From Bradyrhizobium diversitatis (GTDB lineage: Bacteria; Pseudomonadota; Alphaproteobacteria; Rhizobiales; Xanthobacteraceae): a DNA stretch of 64,000 bases. Each line of letters opens with the position of its first letter. Positions within the stretch are counted from its first letter, which is position 1. The position numbers and the translations under genes are program-made. The stretch lies in assembly GCF_016031635.1 (NCBI RefSeq), contig NZ_JACEGD010000001.1, positions 124,001 to 188,000 on the forward strand, in the 5' to 3' direction. This document shows, one piece after another, positions 35,621 to 42,901 of this stretch. The notes under the pieces are model-generated. The model was not told the DNA's origin. It searched no databases and saw only the letters and a program-made list of their open reading frames with translations.

Positions 35621-36250
35621 ATGAAGCGTATTCTCATAGCAGACGATCACGAAGCGGTACGGTCGGGCTTGCGTGCGGTGCTAAGGCAACGAGCGGATTG
35701 GGAAGTAGTCGCCGAGGCGAGCGACGGCAGCAAGGCGCTGACAGCGGCGATCGAGAGTCGACCTCACGTGGCAATCGTCGATTTTTCCATGCCGCGAATG
35801 ACCGGACTGGAGGTCGCGCGGCGAATCAGGGAATACCCGCTGCAAACCGAGGTTCTGATTTTCACGGTCCACAACTCCGGTCTGCTCGCCCAACAAGCAT
35901 TCGAGGCAGGCGCGCGCGCTTTCCTGGCGAAATCGGACGCAAGCAGATTGCTGATGACGGCCGTCGATGCCCTTCTGGCGCACAAGCAGTTCTGTACCGA
36001 AAAATGTCGAAACGAACTGAACGGCGGATCAGGCAGCAATGCAGACCGGCATCCGGGCCTCACTCCGCGCGAGCAGGTCGTCGTTAAGCTGGTTGCAGAA
36101 GGCTACAGCAACAAGGGCATCAGTGCGATCCTCAACCTCAGCGTCAAGACCACTGAAGCTCATCGCGCCGCCGCGATGCGCAAGCTGGACGTGAGCTCGA
36201 CCGCGGGGCTGGTACGATACGCCGTCCGCGCGCAGCTGGTCGAGGCATGA
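35621..36250 (+). CDS. NarL/LuxR-family response regulator 1
   Basis: This encodes a 209-residue two-domain regulator. The receiver begins MKRILIADDHEAVRSGLRAVL, with phospho-acceptor Asp54 in VAIVDFSMPRMTG. The C-terminal LuxR HTH (about 140-205) reads LTPREQVVVKLVAEGYSNKG then ILNLSVKTTEAHRAAAMRKL. GGAG eight bases before ATG 35621 fixes the start. It lies about 105 bases after the kinase and likely forms a pair with it. Confidence 0.92.
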   Translation: MKRILIADDHEAVRSGLRAVLRQRADWEVVAEASDGSKALTAAIESRPHVAIVDFSMPRMTGLEVARRIREYPLQTEVLIFTVHNSGLLAQQAFEAGARAFLAKSDASRLLMTAVDALLAHKQFCTEKCRNELNGGSGSNADRHPGLTPREQVVVKLVAEGYSNKGISAILNLSVKTTEAHRAAAMRKLDVSSTAGLVRYAVRAQLVEA

Positions 36251-36413
36251 CAATGCCTTTCTGGGGTGGGGTGGGCCGAGGCGGCGTCGGTAAAATCGCT
36301 CGGCCATCTGGGGGTTTTATAGGATGATGCTTCAGCCCGTGATCTGTATGATCGCTCGACTGTTCTGCTGCCGATGATCTCCGCCGATTGCGGTCGGATA
36401 GGAGAACGATGTC

Positions 36414-37049
36414 GTGAAACGCATCTTGATTGCGGATGATCATGAAATCGTGCGTTCAGGGCTGCGCGCGATTGTCGATACGCGCTCCGACTGGATCGTT
36501 GTCGGTGAAGCAACGAATGGTGAGCAGGCCGTCGCATTGGCTCTGGAGACAAAGCCGGACGTCGTGATCGTCGACTATTCGATGCCCCTCATGAACGGGC
36601 TAGAGGTCAGTCGCCGAGTGAAGTCACTTCGCTTGCGCAGCGAAGTTCTGATTCTGACGATGCATGAAAACGAAGAGCTGCTGACCGAAGCCATTCTGGC
36701 CGGTGTCCGAGGCTTCTTGTTCAAATCGGATGCGAGGAAACACCTGCTGTCCGCCGTCGAAGCGCTGCTGGATCGAAGGCCCTATTTCACGAGCGTGCTG
36801 CTGGAGAAACTGCTCCACGACTACCAGCTCAACAAGCTGAACAAGTCGGATATGCTGCTCACCTCGCGCGAGCAGAGCGTAGTCCAACTGATAGCGGAAG
36901 GACATACCAACAGGTCCATAAGCTCCATTTTGCAGTTGAGCGTGAAGACCGTCGAGACCCATCGCGCTTCCGCGATGCGCAAGCTGGGAATGTCCTCGAC
37001 CGCTGAACTGGTCCGTTACGCCATCCGCAAGAAATTGGTAGCGCCCTGA
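36414..37049 (+). CDS. NarL/LuxR-family response regulator 2
   Basis: This encodes a 211-residue paralog of the regulator at 35621, with the same start MKRILIADDHEIVRSGLRAI. Asp54 is in VVIVDYSMPLMNG, and the LuxR HTH reads LLTSREQSVVQLIAEGHTNR then LQLSVKTVETHRASAMRKLG. The start is a GTG at 36414 with AGGAGA upstream. A tiny frame ATG-TCG-TGA overlaps that GTG, which might modulate initiation. The 163-base gap before it may hold a separate promoter. Tandem duplication of the upstream regulator is the simplest origin. Confidence 0.92.
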   Translation: MKRILIADDHEIVRSGLRAIVDTRSDWIVVGEATNGEQAVALALETKPDVVIVDYSMPLMNGLEVSRRVKSLRLRSEVLILTMHENEELLTEAILAGVRGFLFKSDARKHLLSAVEALLDRRPYFTSVLLEKLLHDYQLNKLNKSDMLLTSREQSVVQLIAEGHTNRSISSILQLSVKTVETHRASAMRKLGMSSTAELVRYAIRKKLVAP

Positions 37050-37237
37050 GAGACATCTCCGGCTAAAAGATATTTCGCCAGATGTGTGAGCCGAGAGATC
37101 ATCGACTGTCTTCAACTCGGGGGCGCACGCTGCCGCCGATGTCGGTATTTACCCCTAAGCGCCCCAGGCGGAATTTGGGAGTGACTCGATTCCGCAATGC
37201 TGCGAGACTTGTCAGCACACGCAGCAAGGAGGCCGGC

Positions 37238-37501
37238 ATGAGTAGGAGTGCACCTGTTGTTTTCGCAGTCGTTCTGTCGGCTGTTGCCGCAAACGTCGCG
37301 CTTGCTGACCGACCGGGGCCTGACTGGATGCCGATCCAGCAAGTCATCGAGAAGGTCCTTAAGTCGGGCTTTGCGCTGGTCAGCAAGATCGAAGCGGATG
37401 ACGGTCGCTGGGAAGGCGAAGGCATCAAGGATGGTCAGAAGATGAAGTTTCTCGCCGACCCAAAGACAGGCGAGATCATATCTACCAGGCCTGACCGCTA
37501 G
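37238..37501 (+). CDS. PepSY-domain exported protein
   Basis: This encodes an 87-residue protein with a signal peptide (APVVFAVVLSAVAANVALA). The PepSY-like module reads WMPIQQVIEKVLKSGFALVS, KIEADDGRWEGEGIKDGQK and FLADPKTGEIIS. Small single-PepSY proteins are periplasmic and often belong to two-component stress or metal-response regulons, which fits the two response regulators just upstream. AAGGAGG five bases before ATG 37238 is strong. A longer frame from 37082 is not needed. Confidence 0.82.
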   Translation: MSRSAPVVFAVVLSAVAANVALADRPGPDWMPIQQVIEKVLKSGFALVSKIEADDGRWEGEGIKDGQKMKFLADPKTGEIISTRPDR

Positions 37502-37505
37502 ATAG

Positions 37506-37694
37506 GCGCTGGCTCTATCCGGCAAGCGCAATCCCTATCCGGGAAAGATTGGCGTTGTGGAGCACGGCGCTCTGGCCGATCTGCTTCTGGTCGAAGGAAA
37601 TCCACTGGAGAATATCAATCCCGTCGGCGACCCCACGAAGTTCATCGTTATCATGAAGGACGGAACGATCTACAAGAATGCGTTAGCACAATAG
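37506..37694 (+). pseudogene. Remnant: C-terminus of a metal-dependent amidohydrolase
   Basis: Translation from 37506 gives ALALSGKRNPYPGKIGVVEH, GALADLLLVEGNPLENINPV and IVIMKDGTIYKNALAQ, then a stop. This is the typical last 60 residues of an imidazolonepropionase-like amidohydrolase (the beta-sandwich return strand). An in-frame stop lies directly upstream at 37503 and none of the metal-binding motifs are present, so only the tail survives. It directly abuts the PepSY gene, so a deletion junction lies near 37502. Confidence 0.75.
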
Positions 37695-37848
37695 CACGCC
37701 TATTCTATGTAGCGGTGCGCTTCGAACTTACATGAAGACTAGAGTATTACCCTTAACTGTCACTCGGGCCATGTCTCGGCGAGGCGCCATAAATGTACAC
37801 ACAATCAAAAACAAATGTCCGCAACTTGATCGATGAGGACGTGGATGA

Positions 37849-38667
37849 CGGCTCGCGCTTCGCGACACATTGCTACGCCTGCTGTCGTTGCTGGACACCC
37901 CGAACGATATCCCCGTTCTCGCCCCCATGGTCGAACGGGAATTGCTCTATCGTCTCCTGCAAGGTCCGCAGGGACGGCTGATGCGTCAGATCGCCGAGCC
38001 CGAGGGTCCACTGGGTCGCATCCGACGGGCCGTTCAGTGGATCAGGGACAACCACAACACTCAATTGCGCATCGAGGCCTTATGCGACGCGAGCGGCATG
38101 AGCCGGGCAAGCCTGCATCGTCACTTCTTGGCTATGACCGGCCTCAGCCCTCTCCAATATCAAAAACAACTCCGGTTGCAGGAGGCGCGCCAACTTTTGC
38201 TTGCGGGCGAGCATACTGCGTCCGACGTGGCGTTCGCGGTCGGCTATGAGCGCGCGTCCCAATTTAGCCGAGAGTACGTTCGGCAATTCGGCGCGCCGCC
38301 GGCGCGCGACGCTCGCCAGATACGGCAGGCGATCGCCATTCCAGCGATGACGTATAGTGCCTTCAAGACATTGGCGCGAAAAGCGGTCCACACGCGCGGC
38401 CTTCGCCAAGCGTCCGCAGGGAGCCGGGATTGCCGACGTTGCCTGCGACTTGGACAAGAGTTTTCACGAGAAGCGGCGCCAATGAACTCGCCTGCGGCCA
38501 TTGCGCGGGAAACGCGGCTTGGCGCTCTTACGCCGCTTTCTTGCGGGGCTTCGGCTTTGCTTTTTTGTCGAGCAGGACTCTCTCCGGAGCCGGGCGCGCG
38601 CCTGGACCAGGGTGGACATGAACTTCCTTGGCCGAAAGCGGTTCGCCGCATTCCGAGCACACCATGA
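37849..38667 (+). pseudogene. Truncated AraC-family regulator
   Basis: The frame holds the end of an AraC_N-type sensor domain (LLRLLSLLDTPNDIPVLAPM, ERELLYRLLQGPQG). A full AraC/XylS DNA-binding domain follows, with two HTHs: LCDASGMSRASLHRHFLAMT, then DVAFAVGYERASQFSREYVR. A TGA lies in frame at 37846, so about 100 or more N-terminal residues expected for the family are missing. After about 38330 the frame runs on without similarity, antisense to the HxlR gene, until 38667. It is most likely a decayed gene, though a headless DNA-binding protein from the TTG at 37870 could be made. Confidence 0.65.
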
Positions 38668-39043
38668 CGGGGTCGAACATCTTGCCGCACTTGCGGTGCT
38701 CGTGCAGCAAGGGGCGTCCGCGTTCGTCGACCATGTGGGTGTCGCCCCAATGTACGAGCGCCATCATGATCGGATAGAGGTCGAGGCCCTTTTGCGTCAG
38801 GATATACTCGTGGCGTTTAGGCGACTCCTGGTAAGGAATGCGGCGCAGGACGCCCAGCCGAACCAGCTTTTTCAGTCGCTCTGCGAGCAGATGGCGGGTG
38901 ATTCCAAGCGCTGACTGAAACCCCTCGAAACGGCGCGTGCGCAGGAAGCATTCGCGGAGAATCAGAAGAGTCCAGCGGTCACCAATCACACCGATGGTGC
39001 GAGCCATCGAACATGGCTCTTCCTCAAGTTCATCCCATTTCAT
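38528..39043 (-). CDS. HxlR-family transcriptional regulator 1
   Basis: This encodes a 171-residue winged-helix regulator of the HxlR family. The core is GVIGDRWTLLILRECFLRTR, RFEGFQSALGITRHLLAERL, then RIPYQESPKRHEYILTQKG. A C-terminal extension carries paired Cys motifs (CGKMF..VCSECGEPL) that could bind a metal ion, followed by a basic Lys/Arg tail. GGAG upstream supports the ATG at 39043. It is divergent from the isomerase/CoA-transferase operon, and the 17-bp palindrome at 39187 lies between them, making it the best candidate regulator of that site. Confidence 0.9.
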   Translation of the reverse strand: MKWDELEEEPCSMARTIGVIGDRWTLLILRECFLRTRRFEGFQSALGITRHLLAERLKKLVRLGVLRRIPYQESPKRHEYILTQKGLDLYPIMMALVHWGDTHMVDERGRPLLHEHRKCGKMFDPVMVCSECGEPLSAKEVHVHPGPGARPAPERVLLDKKAKPKPRKKAA

Positions 39044-39181
39044 TCCTGCTCTCCGGTCGACCGGCGCCTGTTCCGCTCGAATCAGGGGAGTGGCAGACGC
39101 CACTCCTACCATTCTAGATAGGCACTAAAGTGGATACAATACCTTGCCGGTCGTTTCAAACCAACGGAATTCAAAGTAGAT

Positions 39182-39208
39182 TTGACAGTTCAATTTTAGA
39201 ACTATAGA
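39182..39208 (+). promoter_or_regulatory. Promoter with embedded 17-bp palindromic operator, site 1
   Basis: TTGACA (39182-39187) and TATAGA (39203-39208) form a plausible -35/-10 pair. The spacer holds AGTTCAATTTTAGAACT at 39187-39203, an inverted repeat with half-sites AGTTC and GAACT. The same element recurs at 42825 and 61564 and, degenerate, at 42684. Its position inside the promoter implies repression. Confidence 0.65.
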
Positions 39209-39284
39209 AGGAGGGGCAGGCTGCGTTCGGCCTACAAGATCACGCCAGGCCTAACAAACATCGCGCTCTGCGGGAGGAGCTGAC

Positions 39285-39917
39285 ATGTCCCTGAAAGTTG
39301 AATTCCTGTTCGATTTCGGCAGCCCGAACGCTTACCTCGCGGAACTAGCCCTTCCCGGAATCGAACGGCGCACCGGCGTGAAATTCGAGTATGTCCCGAT
39401 CCTGCTCGGCGGCATCTTCAAGGCAACGGGCAACATGTCTCCGTTCGAGTCGCTTCATGGCATCAAGAACAAACCCGAATACCAGGCGCTGGAGACGCAA
39501 CGCTTCATTCGCCGGCATAACGTGACGAAATTCCGCTCCAATCCGTTCTTTCCGGTCAATACGCTGATGTTGATGCGCAGCGCCGTCGCGGCGCAGTTCG
39601 AAGGCGTGTTCGAACCCTATTTCCGCGCGGCCTACCACCACATGTGGGAGGAGCCGAAGAAGATGGATGACCTCGAAACCTTCCGAGCAGCGTTCATCTC
39701 CTCAGGCGTCGATATCGATCGGTTGCTTGCACGTGCGCAGCAGGACGACGTCAAGAAGGGGCTGATCGATCGCACCACCGACGCGGTCAACCGCGGCGCA
39801 TTCGGCTCGCCGACCTTCTTCGTTGGAGATGAGATGTTCTTCGGGAAGGACCAGCTTCGCGATGTGGAGGAGTCGATCGTCGAGCAGATCGGCCAACCCG
39901 TTTCGAAGACGGCCTGA
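39285..39917 (+). CDS. 2-hydroxychromene-2-carboxylate isomerase-like (DsbA/GST-kappa family)
   Basis: This encodes a 210-residue thioredoxin-fold protein: VEFLFDFGSPNAYLAELALP, with Ser in the glutathione-binding position. FFPVNTLMLMRSAVAAQFEG, a helical insert and GAFGSPTFFVGDEMFFGKDQ follow. This matches the HCCA isomerase/GST-kappa clan, which uses glutathione to isomerise 2-hydroxychromene-2-carboxylate in naphthalene-type degradation. Many members act on other ring-cleavage or conjugated substrates, so the exact substrate is open. It is first in a unit with the CoA-transferase, under promoter site 1. Confidence 0.85.
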   Translation: MSLKVEFLFDFGSPNAYLAELALPGIERRTGVKFEYVPILLGGIFKATGNMSPFESLHGIKNKPEYQALETQRFIRRHNVTKFRSNPFFPVNTLMLMRSAVAAQFEGVFEPYFRAAYHHMWEEPKKMDDLETFRAAFISSGVDIDRLLARAQQDDVKKGLIDRTTDAVNRGAFGSPTFFVGDEMFFGKDQLRDVEESIVEQIGQPVSKTA

Positions 39918-40018
39918 GGCCAGAACCTGGAGCCTTTGCAGAGCCGGGTAGACGTCCGCGCGCCTGCGTGACGAAAGCTCAGTCGGCCTTATAACAAAAC
40001 CAATTCAGGGAGAATGTC

Positions 40019-41218
40019 ATGCCCGGCCCCCTCAACGGCGTTCGTGTCCTCGATTTGACAGGCGTGGTGTCGGGTCCTTTCGCGACCATGTTCCTGGCGG
40101 ATCAGGGCGCGGACGTCCTGAAAATCGAGCCGATCGGCGGCGACATTACCCGACGCAGCCGCGCTACCATCGACAAGGATGGCGAGTTTTCGGCACTGTT
40201 CATTTCGTCAAATCGCGGCAAGCGCTCGCTGTCGATTGATGTCAAAAGCGCGGCCGGCCGTGAGGTTCTGGCCAAATTGGTCGCGAAGGCGGATGTGCTG
40301 GTGCAGAATTTCCGGCCCGGCACCATGGAGCGCCTCGGTCTCGGCGTCGAAGAGTTGCGCCAGCGCCATCCGCGCCTGATCTATGTCTCGATCAGCGGTG
40401 TTGGCGACAGCGGACCCTATGTGAAGAAACGTGTTTACGACCCGATCATTCAGGGCCTGTCGGGCTTTGCCGATATCCAGTCGCAGCCGGTCACGAACCG
40501 TCCGCAGATGATCCGGACTATCGTCTGCGACAAGACCACCGCCGTGTTCACCGCCCAGGCGGTCGCGGCAGCCCTCTACGCGCGCGAGAAGACAGGGCAG
40601 GGTGATCACATCCAGGTCGCCATGCTGGACGCGATGATCTCGTATTTGTGGCCGGAAGGCATGATGCAATACACGGTGGTGGGTGCCGAGGCCACTGCTG
40701 CCGATCCCAACGATCGGCCCGATCTCGTGTTCAAGACCAGCGACGGCTACATCACCGCTGGTACCATTTCCGACTCCGAATGGCAGGGTTTTTGCCAGGC
40801 CTCCGGCGACTCCGAGCTGGCCAAGGATCCCCGGTTTGCGACGCCATCGGCGCGCTCGGTCAACGCCACGGCGCGCATCAACAAGATGGCGGAGTATATC
40901 AGCCAGCACACCACCGCAGAATGGCTGGAGCGTCTGGACGCCGCCGATGTTCCTTGCTCACCGATCCTGCGGCGGGGCGAGATCATCCACAATGAACAGG
41001 TGGTCGCGCGCGATATCATCGCGGAGTTCGATCAGCCGAAAGTCGGACGGGTGCGGCAACCGAAGCCGGCAGCGCGTTTTGCGATCAACGAGGCCGCGAT
41101 CGGTGGGCCTGCTCCCAGGGTGGGCGAGCACTCCCGCGACGTGTTGTACGAGCTGGGCTACGACGACGGCGCCATCGACAAGATGGTCGCCGAGCGCAGC
41201 GTGCGTGTCGCGGTCTGA
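40019..41218 (+). CDS. Class III CoA-transferase (CaiB/BaiF family)
   Basis: This encodes a 399-residue family III acyl-CoA transferase. Signatures are NGVRVLDLTGVVSGPFATMFLADQG, VLVQNFRPGTMERLGLG, and SGVGDSGPYVKKRVYDPIIQ. The Asp in a conserved SYLWPEGM/LDAM context is the expected catalytic acid (VAMLDAMISYLWPEG). These enzymes move CoA between acids without ATP, for example to activate a ring acid or recycle CoA from succinate. Co-transcription with the isomerase gene and proximity to acyl-CoA ligase and dehydrogenases suggest a role in activating a pathway acid. Confidence 0.92.
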   Translation: MPGPLNGVRVLDLTGVVSGPFATMFLADQGADVLKIEPIGGDITRRSRATIDKDGEFSALFISSNRGKRSLSIDVKSAAGREVLAKLVAKADVLVQNFRPGTMERLGLGVEELRQRHPRLIYVSISGVGDSGPYVKKRVYDPIIQGLSGFADIQSQPVTNRPQMIRTIVCDKTTAVFTAQAVAAALYAREKTGQGDHIQVAMLDAMISYLWPEGMMQYTVVGAEATAADPNDRPDLVFKTSDGYITAGTISDSEWQGFCQASGDSELAKDPRFATPSARSVNATARINKMAEYISQHTTAEWLERLDAADVPCSPILRRGEIIHNEQVVARDIIAEFDQPKVGRVRQPKPAARFAINEAAIGGPAPRVGEHSRDVLYELGYDDGAIDKMVAERSVRVAV

Positions 41219-41243
41219 CCGCGAAACCCGTTGGCGACGTATT

Positions 41244-41921
41244 CTAGACCTTCACCGGCGCCGGCGTGATCGGTGCCATCGGAACATTCGCCGCAACGGC
41301 TCGCTGAAAGGCTTCTCGTTTCCGGATGCGCTCGAGATAGGGTTGAGCGTTGTCGCAAATGCCGACGCCATAGGCGATGGCCCACTCCAGGCACGTCGTG
41401 AGCAGGATGTCTGCGCTGGTAAACCGTTCGCCCATCAGGAATTGCCGGCCGTCTGCAAGTGCGACTTCGACATGCCGTAGCTGCTGGCGGAAATACTCGC
41501 CGGCTTGCGCAACCACCTCGGGCGCAATGCCGTAGATCGGTCCGAGCGCGTCGGCCCGATGGCGGCGCATCACGTAAAGGCTGGTGGAATCCAGCTCCGT
41601 GACGATAAAGAAGCACCATTCCAGCCATGCCGCATACTCGCGGGTAGCTTCCGGAATCAGCGATCGTCCCGCCGTGGAATACATTCGCGACAAATAGGCA
41701 ACGATCGCTGCGCTCTCCCCGATGCAGAAGTCGCCGTCCTGAAGCAGCGGGATCTTCTGGCGCGGATTGAGCTTCGAGTATTCCGCGGTCTTGGTTTCGC
41801 CGGTTCGCGGGCCAATGGGCCTTGTCTTGTAGGCCAAGCCCAGTTCGTGCATGGCCCAGTGCGGACGAATGGTGCGACTCGTGCCAACGCCCCACAGGGT
41901 CAGGTCTGGTGTCGCATTCAT
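41244..41921 (-). CDS. Glutathione S-transferase family protein
   Basis: This encodes a 225-residue GST with an N-terminal thioredoxin domain. GVGTSRTIRPHWAMHELGLA contains the likely glutathione-activating Ser/Thr, followed by QKIPLLQDGDFCIGESAAIV with the conserved Pro and the ES pair that binds the glutamyl group. The C-terminal all-helical domain includes FTSADILLTTCLEWAIAYG. The ATG at 41921 starts just after the SDR stop, so the two genes are coupled. A GST beside an isomerase of the GST-kappa clan suggests glutathione chemistry in this pathway. Confidence 0.88.
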   Translation of the reverse strand: MNATPDLTLWGVGTSRTIRPHWAMHELGLAYKTRPIGPRTGETKTAEYSKLNPRQKIPLLQDGDFCIGESAAIVAYLSRMYSTAGRSLIPEATREYAAWLEWCFFIVTELDSTSLYVMRRHRADALGPIYGIAPEVVAQAGEYFRQQLRHVEVALADGRQFLMGERFTSADILLTTCLEWAIAYGVGICDNAQPYLERIRKREAFQRAVAANVPMAPITPAPVKV

Positions 41922-41922
41922 A

Positions 41923-42666
41923 TTACCATTTCTCCACGGACGGACGGAGATCGAGCTCGTGGGTCCAGCCATCTTTGCTTTGCTGGTGGGTGAACCAATA
42001 AGCTTCGGCGATGGAAGACGTCTTGGTCAGGCTATCGGGCGGAATGTCGCTTGCTTCGATGCCCTTCGCTGCCTTCATGCGTTGGTGAATCGCCTCGCTA
42101 TCCACGCCAGCGTCGATCAGGAGATGCACGACGTGGATGTTCTTCGGTCCAAGCTCGCGTGCCATCGCCTGGGCCACTGCACGAAGGCCGAACTTCGCTG
42201 ATGAAAATGCTGAAAACCCGGGGCCGCCACGCACGCTTGCCGTCGCGCCGGTGAAAAAGATGGTGCCGCGTCCGCGCGACAGCATCACGCGGGCGGCCTC
42301 ACGTCCAACCAGGAAACCACCATAACAGGCGAGTTCCCAAGCCTTGAAGAACAACTTCTCCGTGGTGTCGAGCAGAGGCTTGTTGACGTTCGAGCCCGCA
42401 TTGTAGAGGCAGACCTCGACAGGCCCGTGCTCTTTCTCGACTCGCGCGAAAATGCCTTGGACTTCTGTTTCCTGACGCGCATCCACGCTGAATGCGTGAA
42501 CGTCATGCGCCGCAGCCCTCAGCTCGGCCACGAGTCCCTGCGATTTGGACGCATCGCGCCTGCAGATGCAGACCGTATAGCCGCCTTGGGCAAAACGCCG
42601 GGCGACCGCCGCGCCAATGGCATCGCCTGCGCCAACAAGTATCGCTACACCGCGGCCCGCCGCCAT
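41923..42666 (-). CDS. SDR-family protein lacking the catalytic tyrosine, copy 1
   Basis: This encodes a 247-residue Rossmann protein of the short-chain dehydrogenase/reductase superfamily. The nucleotide site is LVGAGDAIGAAVARRFAQGG, and the NNAG-type loop reads CLYNAGSN. The active-site block is FFTGATASVRGG then FSAFSSAKFG: Lys158 is present, but the YxxxK tyrosine is Phe154. The C-terminus ends in LRPSVEKW. The protein is therefore either not a classical reductase or uses another acid. GGGAGG precedes the ATG. It is divergent from the acyl-CoA ligase operon and is downstream of degenerate operator site 2. Confidence 0.9.
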   Translation of the reverse strand: MAAGRGVAILVGAGDAIGAAVARRFAQGGYTVCICRRDASKSQGLVAELRAAAHDVHAFSVDARQETEVQGIFARVEKEHGPVEVCLYNAGSNVNKPLLDTTEKLFFKAWELACYGGFLVGREAARVMLSRGRGTIFFTGATASVRGGPGFSAFSSAKFGLRAVAQAMARELGPKNIHVVHLLIDAGVDSEAIHQRMKAAKGIEASDIPPDSLTKTSSIAEAYWFTHQQSKDGWTHELDLRPSVEKW

Positions 42667-42683
42667 CCTCGATCCTCCCTTTA

Positions 42684-42700
42684 AGTTCTTATTTGATACT
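42684..42700 (-). promoter_or_regulatory. Degenerate copy of the 17-bp operator, site 2
   Basis: AGTTCTTATTTGATACT has a perfect left half-site AGTTCT and the correct five-base spacing, with only the last three bases of the right half-site preserved. It lies 18 bases before the minus-strand SDR start at 42666. The match could be chance, but its location in the same divergent promoter region as site 3 supports a role. Confidence 0.4.
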
Positions 42701-42818
42701 ATAACCTAGCTGCCGGATGATGCGTTGTAAACGGAGGTTTTTAAGAGCCACGCAGAAAACGACGCTCACAGATGGATTGTCTATTCGACTCCGGAAAAGG
42801 TTGACGACGATTTACTGA

Positions 42819-42846
42819 TTGACGAGTTCTAAAAAAGAACTATAAG
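42819..42846 (+). promoter_or_regulatory. Promoter with embedded 17-bp palindromic operator, site 3
   Basis: TTGACG (42819-42824) and TATAAG (42841-42846) are spaced 16 bases apart. The spacer and first -10 base carry AGTTCTAAAAAAGAACT (42825-42841), a perfect AGTTCT/AGAACT inverted repeat with a five-base centre. It drives the acyl-CoA ligase operon starting at 42902. TTTACTGATT just upstream is also found ahead of site 4. Confidence 0.65.
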
Positions 42847-42901
42847 TAGAAACCAATTGTGCCGTATTGCAACGTCGGCATGGTCGGTCGGGAGGTCAGT
42901 C

